Shown here: in pieces, positions 34,089 to 45,200 of the stretch | Numbering within the stretch: the stretch's first letter is position 1 | Layout: each line of letters opens with the position of its first letter | NCBI GenBank assembly: GCA_014529385.2 | Contig: CM043964.1 | Span: 107,159,587-107,221,586 of the forward strand | Origin: Adiantum capillus-veneris | Taxonomy: Eukaryota > Streptophyta > Polypodiopsida > Polypodiales > Pteridaceae | Direction: 5' to 3' | Length of the DNA: 62,000 nucleotides | Notes under the pieces: model-generated | The model's database searches: none | The model's input: only the letters and a program-made list of their open reading frames with translations | What the model was told of the DNA's origin: nothing | Program-made: the position numbers and the translations under genes

Positions 34089-34497
34089 GTGTTTATGTCA
34101 ATGTGTAGAGCTCTTACCTACGGTTGCAATGCAACAAACACAATCGCAATGTGACAACCGGAGAGGGAGTAGGAAGCGCGAGAAGGAGAGAAGTGAGCAC
34201 CGTTAGCTCACGCTGTGTATTTCTTATCCAAAAACTTATTAAAAACTTACAAAAATTGGCTTTTATACCTTAGCCAAGGTTTTTGGGTGGTTAAAACTAA
34301 TAATCTGGAGTTCTACCAAAGCTGGGTAATAACTGGCTAATACAATCTGGACGCTTGTAGCCACTGCTCATTAGTTACAAAGTTTATCCGAGAAAATAGG
34401 AGTTACAATATTCGCAATTTATCAAAATAATAAATGTTTTACAAAGAGAACTCCAAAAAATGGTGTCCGTGTTAGCTTGCTGCTAATGTTGCTAACA
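34089..34497 (-). repeat. Probable 3' LTR of retroelement E5
   Basis: On the minus strand TGTTAGCAACATTAGC follows a polypurine tract, as an LTR start does. A TATAAAA box lies at about 34258-34264. The left limit (34089, TGTTTATG on plus, giving ...AAACA at the LTR end) is a guess. No partner LTR is in the window; it should lie beyond Copia-C. Confidence 0.45.
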
Positions 34498-34512
34498 TTC
34501 CCCCCCTCCTCG
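34498..34512 (-). other. E5 polypurine tract
   Basis: Minus-strand CGAGGAGGGGGGGAA directly before TGTTAGC. Confidence 0.65.
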
Positions 34513-34536
34513 CATGTGTCGTCCCTTAACACAGCT

Positions 34537-35236
34537 TTATGGGCTGAAATAGTCTTCGGGTTGACGACTGGCGAGGCGGTCTTTAAGTGCATCCAGTGCC
34601 TTCGGGTATCTGATTCTTGTTTCTTTGTCGGGCACTTGCAGAAATTGCATTGTCACTTTATTCTTCAGTTCCACCACTAAGTAGCCTACAAACTTGGATG
34701 TAAGGCTGTTGATCATCGGTGCAAATATCTTCGTTCGCCAGGTGAAGAATCCAGTGTAGAAAGCTTCTTCAAAGGCCAACATATTATTCCATGGCAAGAA
34801 CATACATCTGGCATAAAAGCCGTAAAGGACTTCTTCCAAAGGGCTGACTACTCAGATCGTAGCATAAGCCTTTGTTTCCTTCTAAAAATGATATCCATGG
34901 GGCTCCTGTTTGCTCAGGCTCATTAAAAACTTGGATACATGTGAGCAACATCCTGTAGATCTTATATAACATGGCGCAGTAGAGATCTGGTAGACTCTTG
35001 AAGAAAGACATGGCGCCCGTTAGGGTTTTCACCATGTATTCCTCTTTTGCTTGTCCTCTCTCCGGAGCTGGCAGCCTGGGGTAGTTAAGCCCAGTTGTCC
35101 TCTTCTTTGTCAATGCTTCATGCTCATGCCATGTCCTTACTCTGGGACAGGACAGAAGGTTGGATCTCTTTGAAGGGCTGCACGCGCTCTTGTGAACAGA
35201 ATCAGGTATCTCGGATTCTTGTTCAGCCAGCTTCAC
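34537..35236 (-). pseudogene. E5 terminal ORF fragments
   Basis: Two overlapping frames (35236-34784 and about 34839-34537) cover a helical protein (KTLTGAMSFFKSLPDLYCAM, LTCIQVFNEPEQTGAPW, then FTWRTKIFAPMINSL). One frameshift is needed between them. No family recognised. Lies immediately before the E5 polypurine tract, so it is the 3'-most coding part of that element. Confidence 0.45.
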
Positions 35237-35349
35237 CTCTACATTGGGTGGTCTTTATCTGTGCCATCTTCTTGCATATCTTTGTACAGCCTCTCTTTCA
35301 CCTGTAATAATTGCACTTTGATGAGAGGGTATGGCAGGGATTGCTGATG

Positions 35350-35491
35350 CCATTGCGCATTGATCAGATTGGGAGTGAGTTGAGTGACGTTGACAAAGTG
35401 TAAAACTCTCAACTCCCAATCCATTGCACATTGATTTGATTGGGAGTGAGTTGAGTGACATTGGCAAAGTGTAAAACTCTCAACTCCCAAT
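35350..35491. repeat. 71-bp tandem duplication (two units)
   Basis: Units 35350-35420 and 35421-35491 differ at a few bases; a partial third start (CCATTGCG) follows. Each unit contains an inverted pair ATTGGGAGTGAGTTGAG / CTCTCAACTCCCAAT, so each can fold. It interrupts the E5 coding frame without destroying it for about 60 codons. Confidence 0.92.
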
Positions 35492-35508
35492 CCATTGCGG
35501 GTTTCCAC

Positions 35509-36873
35509 TGCTCATTCACCTCTTGGGTGATCTTCTTTCAATGTGTCTTCTTCAGCTTTTGACAGCTGGACCATTGGCATTGTATCTGCATCCGTGATAT
35601 TGATCTGAAAATCCTCATCACCACTCGGCTCTGCTGTGGACTATGTCTCAAATTCAGCAAACGAGACCGAGGGTATGTCTATCGATGGCGCCTCTGAAGT
35701 GCCTGCCTCTTCTTACGTGTCTGGTTTCCCATCTCTAAGGAGTTGATTAACTCGCTTGAGCTCTGCTATTTCCTTTAGGAGCTCCTCTTCTCTTTGAACC
35801 CGCATCAGTGCCAGGTCCCTGCATTATGATTATTCCAGCTTTAATTCCAATTCAAGGTCTTTGTTTTTCTTCTCTAGTGCCTTGTACACTTCGTCAGTTT
35901 CTTTGATCGAGGCCACGGCCGGATTTTCTCTTATGTGCTGTAAGAAAATTGTCTGATCATTGATCCGCTGTTCAAAGTACTGTAGAGAAGCATTCGTAAC
36001 ATCTAATTGCACCTGGATTTTTTGAGCTGACAGAGATGTCGTAAGAAGTTCATTCGTAACTTCTATCAGCTGGTCGTCTTTTGCTTTGCAGGCATCAGAT
36101 AATTTGGTGAGCAAATCACCTAACTCCTCCATTTCTTTTTGCTGCCTATCTCTAGCTAACTGATGTTGTTCAGCTTCTGCCTTCATCTGTTGCAACTGCC
36201 TTTGAAGATCCGTGATGACAGTCATCCTTTCTTCTAACTCTCCTTGGAGAGCGTCGATCACCATCTCAAGTTCTTTGGCCTTTGTGGTGAGGTTTAATGC
36301 TGCTGAACGGAGTCTCTCCGTCATTTCTTGCATCTGTTGTGTATATTCATTGACTTGTACTATTACCTCATCGTTTGACTGCCACTCCTCCTATCTTGCC
36401 AGCTGAGATGTGCCTGCAGTCTCATGTGCGTCTTTCTGCTGCGTCGTGACTCCTGGTTGTTCTTGTGTGGAGGTAGATGGTTGGTATTTTGCTTCATCAT
36501 CCTGAGGCCTTGTTGCCTTTGTGGTTTCTGGCTAAGTAGAAGTAGAGGGTGATGACACATATCTTGTTGTGTCTTTTGGTACCGACCTTTCTTTCTTCTT
36601 TTGCTCGGGTTCTTTCTCTTGTGCAGTGGTAGCCTCTGTTTCTCGCTCTGCTTCTTGATCTTTCTCTTTCTCTTGCTGGTCCGCCTCTTGTGCAGATTCA
36701 GTTTCTTTGTTGGATTCAGATTCATTGGTTTTCTCTGGCTCCGCTTCTTCATTGGTGTCTTTGCCCTCCGGTGATGGTGGTGGGCTTGGCATGGGGTGCT
36801 CCTATTGTTCGGTAGGCAGTGAGGTTGGTCTGGGAGATCCATATCCTTGCTCTTGTGTTTCTTCTCTAGCCGT
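35509..36873 (-). pseudogene. E5 long coiled-coil ORF, 3' part
   Basis: Continues the frame of 53399-53117 across the Gypsy-2 insertion. First an acidic, low-complexity stretch (EKEPEQKKKERSV and many E/T/K/Q). Then a long coiled coil at about 36333-35830 with heptads such as LQGELEERMTVITDLQRQLQQ and LEKKNKDLELELKLE, then further helix and an acidic tail. In-frame stops include TAG at 36802-36804, 36532-36534 and 36391-36393 and TAA at 35830-35832; the TAGs fit CAG-to-TAG decay. No RT, RNase H or integrase motif is present. Confidence 0.6.
36870..36873. repeat. Target-site duplication CCGT (left, Gypsy-2)
   Basis: CCGT precedes the LTR start TGACGC and recurs at 53117-53120. With one copy removed the E5 reading frame runs straight through, which confirms a 4-bp duplication. 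Confidence 0.88.
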
Positions 36874-39462
36874 TGACGCAGTCCGGGGCGGGCAACAAGA
36901 AGAGCGGCCTCTAAACACCCTTCGAGGTTCCCGTGCTGCTCAATTAGGGCTGGGGCAACCACAATCAGAGACAACAACAACCCACAGCCAGAAATCAGAT
37001 AAGAAAAGGGGCACCACCTAGTTGTAGATGCAAACTAGGACGCACATGATATCTCCTTGTACTCAAACGCACAAAGAGAGGGGAATGCAAGATAGCCACA
37101 AACACCAAACACAAACATTCACCACGCCAGAGAGAGGTAAAGAGCACAAATCAACTCGAGCAACTCAGTCTTAGCCTTAAAGACTAGATGCACACAAAGC
37201 TTGATGAGAAATAGAGAGACAACACAAAACTTGACCTTGTTGCCAATACACAAATTGTCTTAGGGTCACGGGAGCCCTCTCACCGAGCACCCTCTTACAA
37301 TTGACCTTTTAGGCAAACAATTCAACAAGCCCTCAAACCACCAAGCATGAAATGGCACAACAAACTTCAAGGACAATATACCTTCAACCACTTGATTAGA
37401 CAACTTATCAAGTCAATTTGGAGAGAAGAGTCGTAGTTGCAGCATGCAATTGCACCCAAAACTATGAATCTTATTTATGGACAAGAGTAGGCTACAAGTG
37501 TGATTGCAGAGTATGGTATCACTCCACTCCTCTAGATAGCATAACTAACTTCAAGCTTCTCCATGCACCTATGTGTAGTGATGGAATAGAGCACTCACAG
37601 TGCACACACTCTACACAACTAGGCTTGAAGAGTGGTGTGTTATGTGTTGAGAATGGTGTGGTGTAGTGTGATCATGTGATGATTTACAAGGGAGAGAAGG
37701 GCTCTATTTATAGGTTTCAGAAGCCCCGATTAAGATTAGGCCTAATCAAGTTTATTTGAAGGAATAAAAGATTATGCATATTTTTATTTTTTTTAATGAG
37801 GGTGGGTCTCTCTTGTCCTTCGAGTCACATGGATGTGGGCTCAAGGGAAGAAAATTAATGAGGATAAAAGGAGAGAGGATTGAATGAATAATTTGGGAGT
37901 GCCTACTCTAGTAGAGGGTGCATTTTACAATAAGGTTAGTGGTTAGTAGTTAGTAATTATCACTACAAAATATTTACAAAATCATTCACCAAATGGTGAG
38001 ATATATGATGAGAAAAGTTAGAGAAGGGATAATCTTGTAAAGCAAGGTTGAAGCTTGGAGAAGTTGACATTCACCTCTTTACAGCATCGGTAGAAGAAGC
38101 GGTCAGCATGGCGAAGTAGCGCGTGTCGATGAAGCTATGTTATCTTCAAACCTTGGAAAATTCATGAAAAAAGCCTTCATTTGCAGAGGTTATCCTTGGA
38201 TTTTTGCTGATTTTTGAAGTTCTTTACAAAGCTGAAGAGAGTATGGTAATATGGACATATATGTAGAGAGAAAGGGGGACACATAGGGTGTAGAAATGGA
38301 GGATGAAGGCTATGGAGGTGTGAGAGATGTGGAAATGGTGAAGAGGGTGAATTAGGACATGGGAGTTGCAGGTTTGGGAGTGGGAAGGAGAGGGAGGAGT
38401 GTGTGTGAAAGAGGAAAATGATAAAGTGGAAGAGGGAGTGTGGCTGCATAGCATGGGCAAACTGGGGTCCACCAATAAAATCATAGCTCACAGCTCGTAG
38501 CTCAAAAAAATATGAAACAATTTGAGGTAAAAGTTCAGCTCACGAGCTACAACTTTTTTTTGTATTACCTTTTCAAATTCGGGGAGCATGTGATCTTTAA
38601 AAATTCAGCAAAACCGACTGTTTTTTCCACTGCACAAGGTCCTTGTGAGGTCCTTCTTTGGATGATTCTTTTGAATACCTCCAAGAGTGAGCTCCCCATG
38701 GTGCATGCATGCATGCCACATACCCTTGAACTTATTTGGTAGGTCTATAATTGAAGATATTGATCATGATATAACTGAATAGTACAACTAAGAAAATCAA
38801 ATATTGAGGGGTCTAAAAACATATGTACATGTCAAATATAAATAATATAGGTGGAAAAATTATAAAGGGGTCAAAATAAATCTCTCTCATTATAAGTCTA
38901 CCATAAAAAGATGAATATTTTTGGTGTTCTAATTTATGAGAGTAAAAGAGAATAGATGTAGGAAGGAAAAATCACAATAGTGAAAAAATATACACATAAA
39001 TAAAACTAGTTTTTTTGGATTTTTGTTGGGATGGAGTTACACCAAAACTAAGAGAAGCTTGCATGAAATTATTTTTATGTGGAATAAAGAGTATGCAAAA
39101 TGGTAAGAAAAAATATGGTAATGGTGAGTCAATGTACATAGCATAAATAACACACCATAGGTAGAAATATTTAAATAAATACCAAAATAATTATGAGAAA
39201 TCCTTTTATTTAGGCCCTATATACAATGAAATATTTACACACAAATGGGCCATAATATACTTATATTTTTTATATTTTTTTGGCTCAACTAACCCAGTGA
39301 CTAGCTAATTAAGGGTTTTTAAGAAGATATGGGAAAAGTCCCCTAACTCACACACACACCTATATACAATGAAATGGTAGGGATAGCCACAGTTTTTGGA
39401 TGGTTTTGGTAGGGTGGGTTAACTCACTATGGCAATTACGAAGAGCCGAAAAACGGCTATCA
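36874..39462 (-). repeat. Gypsy-2 3' LTR (left)
   Basis: Ends TGACGCAGTCC...GGCTATCA on the plus strand. TATAAATAG at 37704-37712 (minus) marks a promoter. ORFs inside it are present in both LTR copies but are low complexity (His/Ser/Leu/Pro-rich) and unlikely to be translated. Confidence 0.95.
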
Positions 39463-39478
39463 TTAGCCCTCCCCCAGG
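39463..39478 (-). other. Gypsy-2 polypurine tract
   Basis: Minus-strand CCTGGGGGAGGGCTAA before LTR start TGATAGCC. Confidence 0.9.
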
Positions 39479-39538
39479 ATGATGGTATATTCATGTACCA
39501 TCATAGAGCATCTTTTCCAAAGAGAGTGCTTTAGAGTC

Positions 39539-41621
39539 CTAGACAAGGTCTTCATTGTTTGGCCCCTCAGAATTTTGGTTTGATTTACACTCATGCTTCA
39601 CGGAAGAATACCTACATGAGATAGCTTCCTTTTGACAGATCTTTGATAGAAGGCGACTCAAATAAGGCTTCAAGCGATACCCGTTTACCTTCCTGGAGTG
39701 CTCTTTCCCATTCAAGTCCATAAGTTGATAGTAACTTGAATTGAAAGCCTTCTTAACTATGTATGGCCCCTGCCATCTAGTTTCAAATTTGGCATCAAAA
39801 TGATTATCGAGTCGATTGTCATACCTTAGCACAAGATCTCCTTCATTGATGCCTTTCTCCTTTAGTTTCTTGTCAAGCTTCTCCTTCGCCTGCGTAGCTT
39901 TCGTGTTGTAGCACTCATATGCTGCTTCTCTTTTCCACTCAAGCTCAGCTAAGGTAAGAAGTCGATCCATCCATGCTTCTTGATCATCTTGTGGTGCTTT
40001 GCCATGAAGTCGCATTGTTGGAATGTTGAGCTGAATTGGTTGTAAAGCCTCTTGACCATAGACCAAGTGAAATGGTGTGAACTCCGTGGCTTCCCTATAT
40101 GTGGTTCGATACGCCCACAAGGCACCATCTAAGAAGTCATCCCACAACTTTGTCTTGTTTTTCACCATCTTTCTAATGATGCCTGCAATGACACCATTAG
40201 CTTTTTCTACCAAACCATTTGATTGGGGATAGTAGGGTGTACTATGACGATGTAGAATGTGAAGTTCTTCACAGACTTCTGTGAGCAATCCCTTTCTAAA
40301 CCCTGGACCATTATCAGAAAAAATCTCCAAAGGTGTGACAAATCTGCAACAAATGTGAGTGTACACAAACTTGCTAACTGTCTTCTCATTCACTCTTGCC
40401 ACACTTTGAGCTTCTACCCACCTAGTCATGTAGTCTATGGCCACCAAGATATACAATTTTCAATTTTTAGTCCTGGGCAATGGACCCATAGCATCAATGC
40501 CCCATTTTTCAAACGGACCATTTGCAAGGACTAGCTAACGTGGACCATGTAACAGACGCTTGTTTCCATTAATCTGACAATTGTGGCAGCTTTTACACCA
40601 ATGTTGAACATCAATGTGCAAGCTTGGCCAAACATATGCGGCAAGCAAAATCTTTTTTGCAGTGAGTTCCTGTGCAAAATGACCACCACACGCTTCCTCA
40701 TGCAAACCTTTTAGAATGGCTGGGATTTCCTCAATAGTTGGTACTCTTCTGCACACTTGATCCTTCCCTCTTTGATAGAGGGATCCTTCTAAGAAGAGAT
40801 ATGCGCTTGCCTTTTTCATGAGTCTCCTCTTCTGAGCCTTCGTGAAGTCTTGTGGAAACTCACCCTCCAAAATGTAGCTAATAATGGGTTTGGTATCTCG
40901 GTTGCTTGACAGTTGCTGCCACCATGATGACCTGCGCTTCTTTCTCAACACATGTAACTGCTTGTTGTGCAAGTAAATCGGCATCTTCATTCTGTTTCCT
41001 AGGAATATGATATAGTTGCACTTCTTCAAATTGATTAAACAATCTACGAATGGCATGAAATTTTGTCCTTAGGCTTTCATTCTTGCATGCCCAAATGCCT
41101 AAAATTTGCTTCACAATAAGAAGTGCATCCCCTTTTACCATGAGACATTGTATACCTTGGCCAATGCATATCTTAAAACCATGAAGTAGTGTGTCGTATT
41201 CTGCTTCATTGTTGCTAGTTGAACCTGGTAGATTGACCTTCTCTTTCATGACCACCTCTCCACTTGGGTTGAGCAATACTAGCCCTCCTCTTGCTTTTCC
41301 TATGACTCGTCGAAAAGCTCCATCAAAGAACAAGGTAAAAGCATTAGGAACACTTTTAGGTGGTGGCCATGGTAGGGTCTTTACTTCAGGCACCTTAATC
41401 TCCTTCTCATGTACCCTAAAGGATCCCTGCCAATTGTGCACGCACTCTATCTTCTACCTTGAAAGAGTATTGGAACTCTTACAAATCCATAATCCACTTT
41501 GAGATCCTGGTGCTAAGATTCATTTGAGATGACACCCAAGGAAACAAATTTTTTGCTGTGAGAATTACAAAAGGTTTTGGTAGCAAGTAGGATCTAAACT
41601 TTCTCACCGCAAACATGAGAG
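39539..41621 (-). pseudogene. Gypsy-2 pol, 3' part (RNase H end, archaeal-type RNase H, integrase)
   Basis: Continues the pol frame after Copia-B: KFRSYLLPKPFVILTAKN (end of the first RNase H). Then the second RNase H with LFFDGAFRR, NNEAEYDTLLHG and VKGDALLIVKQ (41320-41080). Then the integrase with HHCC finger (HEEACGGHF, CKSCHNC), YMTRWVEAQS, SDNGPGF and NGLVEKANG; the basic tail ends at 39539. Breaks: TAA near 41485, frameshifts near 41450 and between 41056 and 40878, and stops at 40535 and near 40458. The catalytic residues themselves remain readable. Confidence 0.93.
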
Positions 41622-41626
41622 AAAGC
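41622..41626. repeat. Target-site duplication AAAGC (left, Copia-B)
   Basis: AAAGC before TGTTACC, repeated at 46805-46809. Removing one copy keeps the Gypsy-2 pol frame open. Confidence 0.95.
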
Positions 41627-41853
41627 TGTTACCATATACATGTGGTAGTGATGTGTGTGAACACACTAGGACCGCCGGGGCATTTTTTCCCTCTTTAGGA
41701 GGTTTTTTCCCCCGTGCATTGTATATACGCCCATCACTCTAGGGCTATCTATCTTTCCATTGCACACTAAGGAATACACTCTCTATTGTGTGCCTTGAGC
41801 TTCCTTCGTCTTCTCCAAGCTGTGTGTGTTTCTCTGCAACCCTAATTCCAACA
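41627..41853 (+). repeat. Copia-B 5' LTR
   Basis: 227 bp, TGTTACC...CCAACA. TATATA at ~41720 as likely promoter. Confidence 0.97.
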
Positions 41854-41855
41854 AT

Positions 41856-41867
41856 TGGTATCAGAGC
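41856..41867 (+). other. Copia-B primer binding site
   Basis: TGGTATCAGAGC, 2 nt after the LTR; the standard initiator tRNA-Met type site of plant copia elements. Confidence 0.93.
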
Positions 41868-42215
41868 AGGTCACGTCCTCCCGGGCTTAGTCGCCAGCTG
41901 CTCCAGCACACGCCTGCTCACTTTCTCCGATTTCAGTGAGCTTTGGCAAGCGTTCGCAGGTCGACAAATATTTTGGGAGAGCTCGAAGAGCTTGGTCTGC
42001 TCAGAATTTTGATTTGGGCTCATTTCGGCCTCCGTTTCCACTACGGGCAGTACTGCACAGGCTATTTCGTCATTTTGTGCAGATTTTTTGTCAGTGCCGT
42101 TTTCTGCATAACAGGTGCCTTATAGTCTTCTACGGTTTGTGCTATATAGCACAAGTTGTTCCCGCTCCATTTCTCCTATTTTCGGGCAGTTTTCACATCA
42201 GGTGCAGCATTTACC

Positions 42216-45200
42216 ATGGCTGACAACAACAACACAGATGTGTTCAAGATGTTTGCTGTTGAGGACAGGTTGGATGGGGACAACTACCCTATGTGGGCTT
42301 ATATGATGCAACATGTTCTTGTGTCAAAAGGTGTCTGGAACATTGTGCAGGGCATTGATGTACGTCCTGGTTCTGAAGATGTAGGCGATGTTGAGGATGT
42401 TGCAGGTCTTGCTGCAAGGATTGCAGCTGTTAGAGTTGTTTTGCCTACAGCAGAACAAGCTCGTTGGGATGTTAAGGATGCGCAGGCTCATGCATTGATT
42501 GCGTTGTCTGTGAAGCACACCATTATTCCTCACATCCGTTCAGCAAAATCTGCAAAACAGGCTTGGGATATTCTAGCAGGTCTTTATGCAAGCCGCAATG
42601 AGGCTAAAATTGCTTTGCTGCGTAAAGAGCTAGAGTCGAAGATTATGCATGAGGAAGATGATATGGACACTTTCCTTGCTAGTGTCAAGGATATCAATGA
42701 GCAACTCATTTCTGCAGGTGAAGTCATTTCTGACAGTTCCCTTGTGCAGACTGTTCTTGATGCCTTACCAGATTCCTACCAGACTTTTGCTAGTACTTGG
42801 AGACTTATGACCCAAGGAAATCCTGAAGTTGTCAAGTTTGATGCATTATGCACATTGCTGTTGCAAGAGTCACTTTCTAGAAAAAACAGGACTAGGCAGC
42901 GTGCAGTTGAACAGGCTTTTATTGCTTCTCAAAGAAAGGGTGGTAACAGTAATGCAGCCACTTCTTATGGTTCTGCTGCGAGTGGCAAAAATTCTGTTCC
43001 TAATGCTTCTGCTGGCAGCACTTCGTCTGGCAATTCTGGTGATAAGGGCAAAAAGAAGATGCGTTGCCATTATTGTAAAGCCAATGATCACTTGATCAAG
43101 TCGTGTCCTAAGTTGAAGGCCAAAGAGGCTAAGAAGAAAGAGGGTGGTTCCACTGCAAATGCTGGTTCCACTACAAATGCAGCCATTGTTGAGTCTTCTG
43201 TGAAAGGAGATTGTGATGCTGATGTTGATGCAGAATGGGCTTTTAGCGCAGAGTGCACTTACAATCCTGTTGTCCATGATGCATGCTTGTCAGTTGCTGC
43301 AGATTCACATGTGTGGTATTTCGACAGTGGTGCTACAAAGCACATTACCTCACATCGTGAATTGTTTACCTCTCTCGAGTCTGTCCCTCATGGGAATTCA
43401 GTCACTTGTGCCAACAACGCCTCTTATCCAGTTCAGGGAGTTGGAAAGATTGTGCTCACTGCTGCTAATGGCAGTTCCTTCACACTTGTTGATGCACTTT
43501 ATGTACCTGGGATCAAGAAGAATCTCTTGTCTGTATCCGCACTTGCTAGACTTGGACTTGTAGTCAAATTTGTGGATGACAGATGTACAGTTCATGATCT
43601 CAGTTTTGGTGATGAAATTGTTGCATCTGGGCTTTTGTGCCGTGGGCTGTATAAGCTCACTTTGTATGACAAGTGTGGACAAAATTTTGCAAATGCTGTT
43701 GCAGATTCAAGGGCTATTTCAGATGCAAAACTTTGGCATGCACGTTTTGGTCATCTGAATTTTGCCAGTTTGCTGCGTTTGCAGAAATCTGATATGGTTG
43801 CTTCTTTGCCGCCTCTTGAAGCACCTATCAAACATGTTTGTGAAGGCTGTATTCTGGGTAAAATGCAGCGTTCTAAGTTTCCAAAGGATGGTTCAGTTAG
43901 GGCTACATGCAGGTTGCAGCTTGTGCATAGTGACGTTTGTGGGCCCATGCAAACTCCGTCCTTGGGCAATTACCTGTACTTCGTGACTTTCATTGATGAT
44001 TACTCCAGGCATGCGTGGGTATTTCCGCTTAAAGCGAAGTCCGAAGTTTTTATGTGCTTCAAACAATTTTTGGCTATGGCTGAAAATGTCTCAAAATGTA
44101 CTATGGGCACCCTCCGTTCCGATCGAGGGGGGGAGTATATGTCTCATGAATTTAATGCATTTCTGGCTAGTCGTGGGATAAAACACCAATGTACAGTGCC
44201 TTATACACCTCAGCAAAATGGTGTTGCTGAGAGGAAAAACAGGTCACTAACGGAAATGGCACGATGTATGGTCAAAAGTCAAGCTTTGCCGCATTCTTTT
44301 TGGCTTGAGGCCATCATGTGTGCCACTTATGTACTTAACAGGTGTCCTACGAAAGCTTTGCAGTCTATTACTCCATATGAAGCATGGCATGATAGAAAAC
44401 CTTCTATTGAGCACATGCGTGTTTTTGGCTGTTTGGCATATGCTTTGGTGCCACAAGTGCAGCGCAGAAAATTGGATGATAAGGCTGTCAAATGTATTTT
44501 TGTTGGTTATAGTGCTGAAAGCAAAGGTTACAGGTTGTATCATCCGCAAACAAAACGTATTTTGGTTTCACGGGATGTAGTGTTTGTGGAAGATTCTGTT
44601 CAACCCTTGCTGTCATGTACTAGAGACAGTAATGTAAGCTCACAGGACATTTATGACACTTTGTTGCCTCTTTTCAGTGGTGGAAATACAAATGTAAGTT
44701 CCAATGAGGCAAATGTACAGCCTATGGGGGTTTCTGAAAATGTTTTAGAACAGCCTATTACTGATGCAGATGTACATGATGTACTTGATGAGGAAAGGGC
44801 TGAAAATGAGCAGGCTAGAGGTATGCCAAAATGGCTGGTGCACACTTTGCGTGACAGTAAATTGGATGCACCTTTATCTAGTCGTACTCGTTCAGGCTCT
44901 CGCCATGCATCTTATGCATCAGATTGTTATGCTTTGGCTGTGTCTAGTTTACATGATGTTGAGGAGCCTCTGTCTTTTGATGAAGCACAGAATTCAGAAA
45001 ATTGGATTGCTGCCATGAAATCAGAATATGATGCACTTATAGAGAATGACACATGGACTTTATGTGATTTGCCTCCTGGCAAAAAGGCCATTGGTACGAA
45101 GTGGGTTTACAAGTTGAAACGCAAGCCGGATGGTGAGATTGATCGCCATAAGGCTCGACTTGTTGCAAAGGGTTATGCACAACAAAAAGGCATAGATTAT

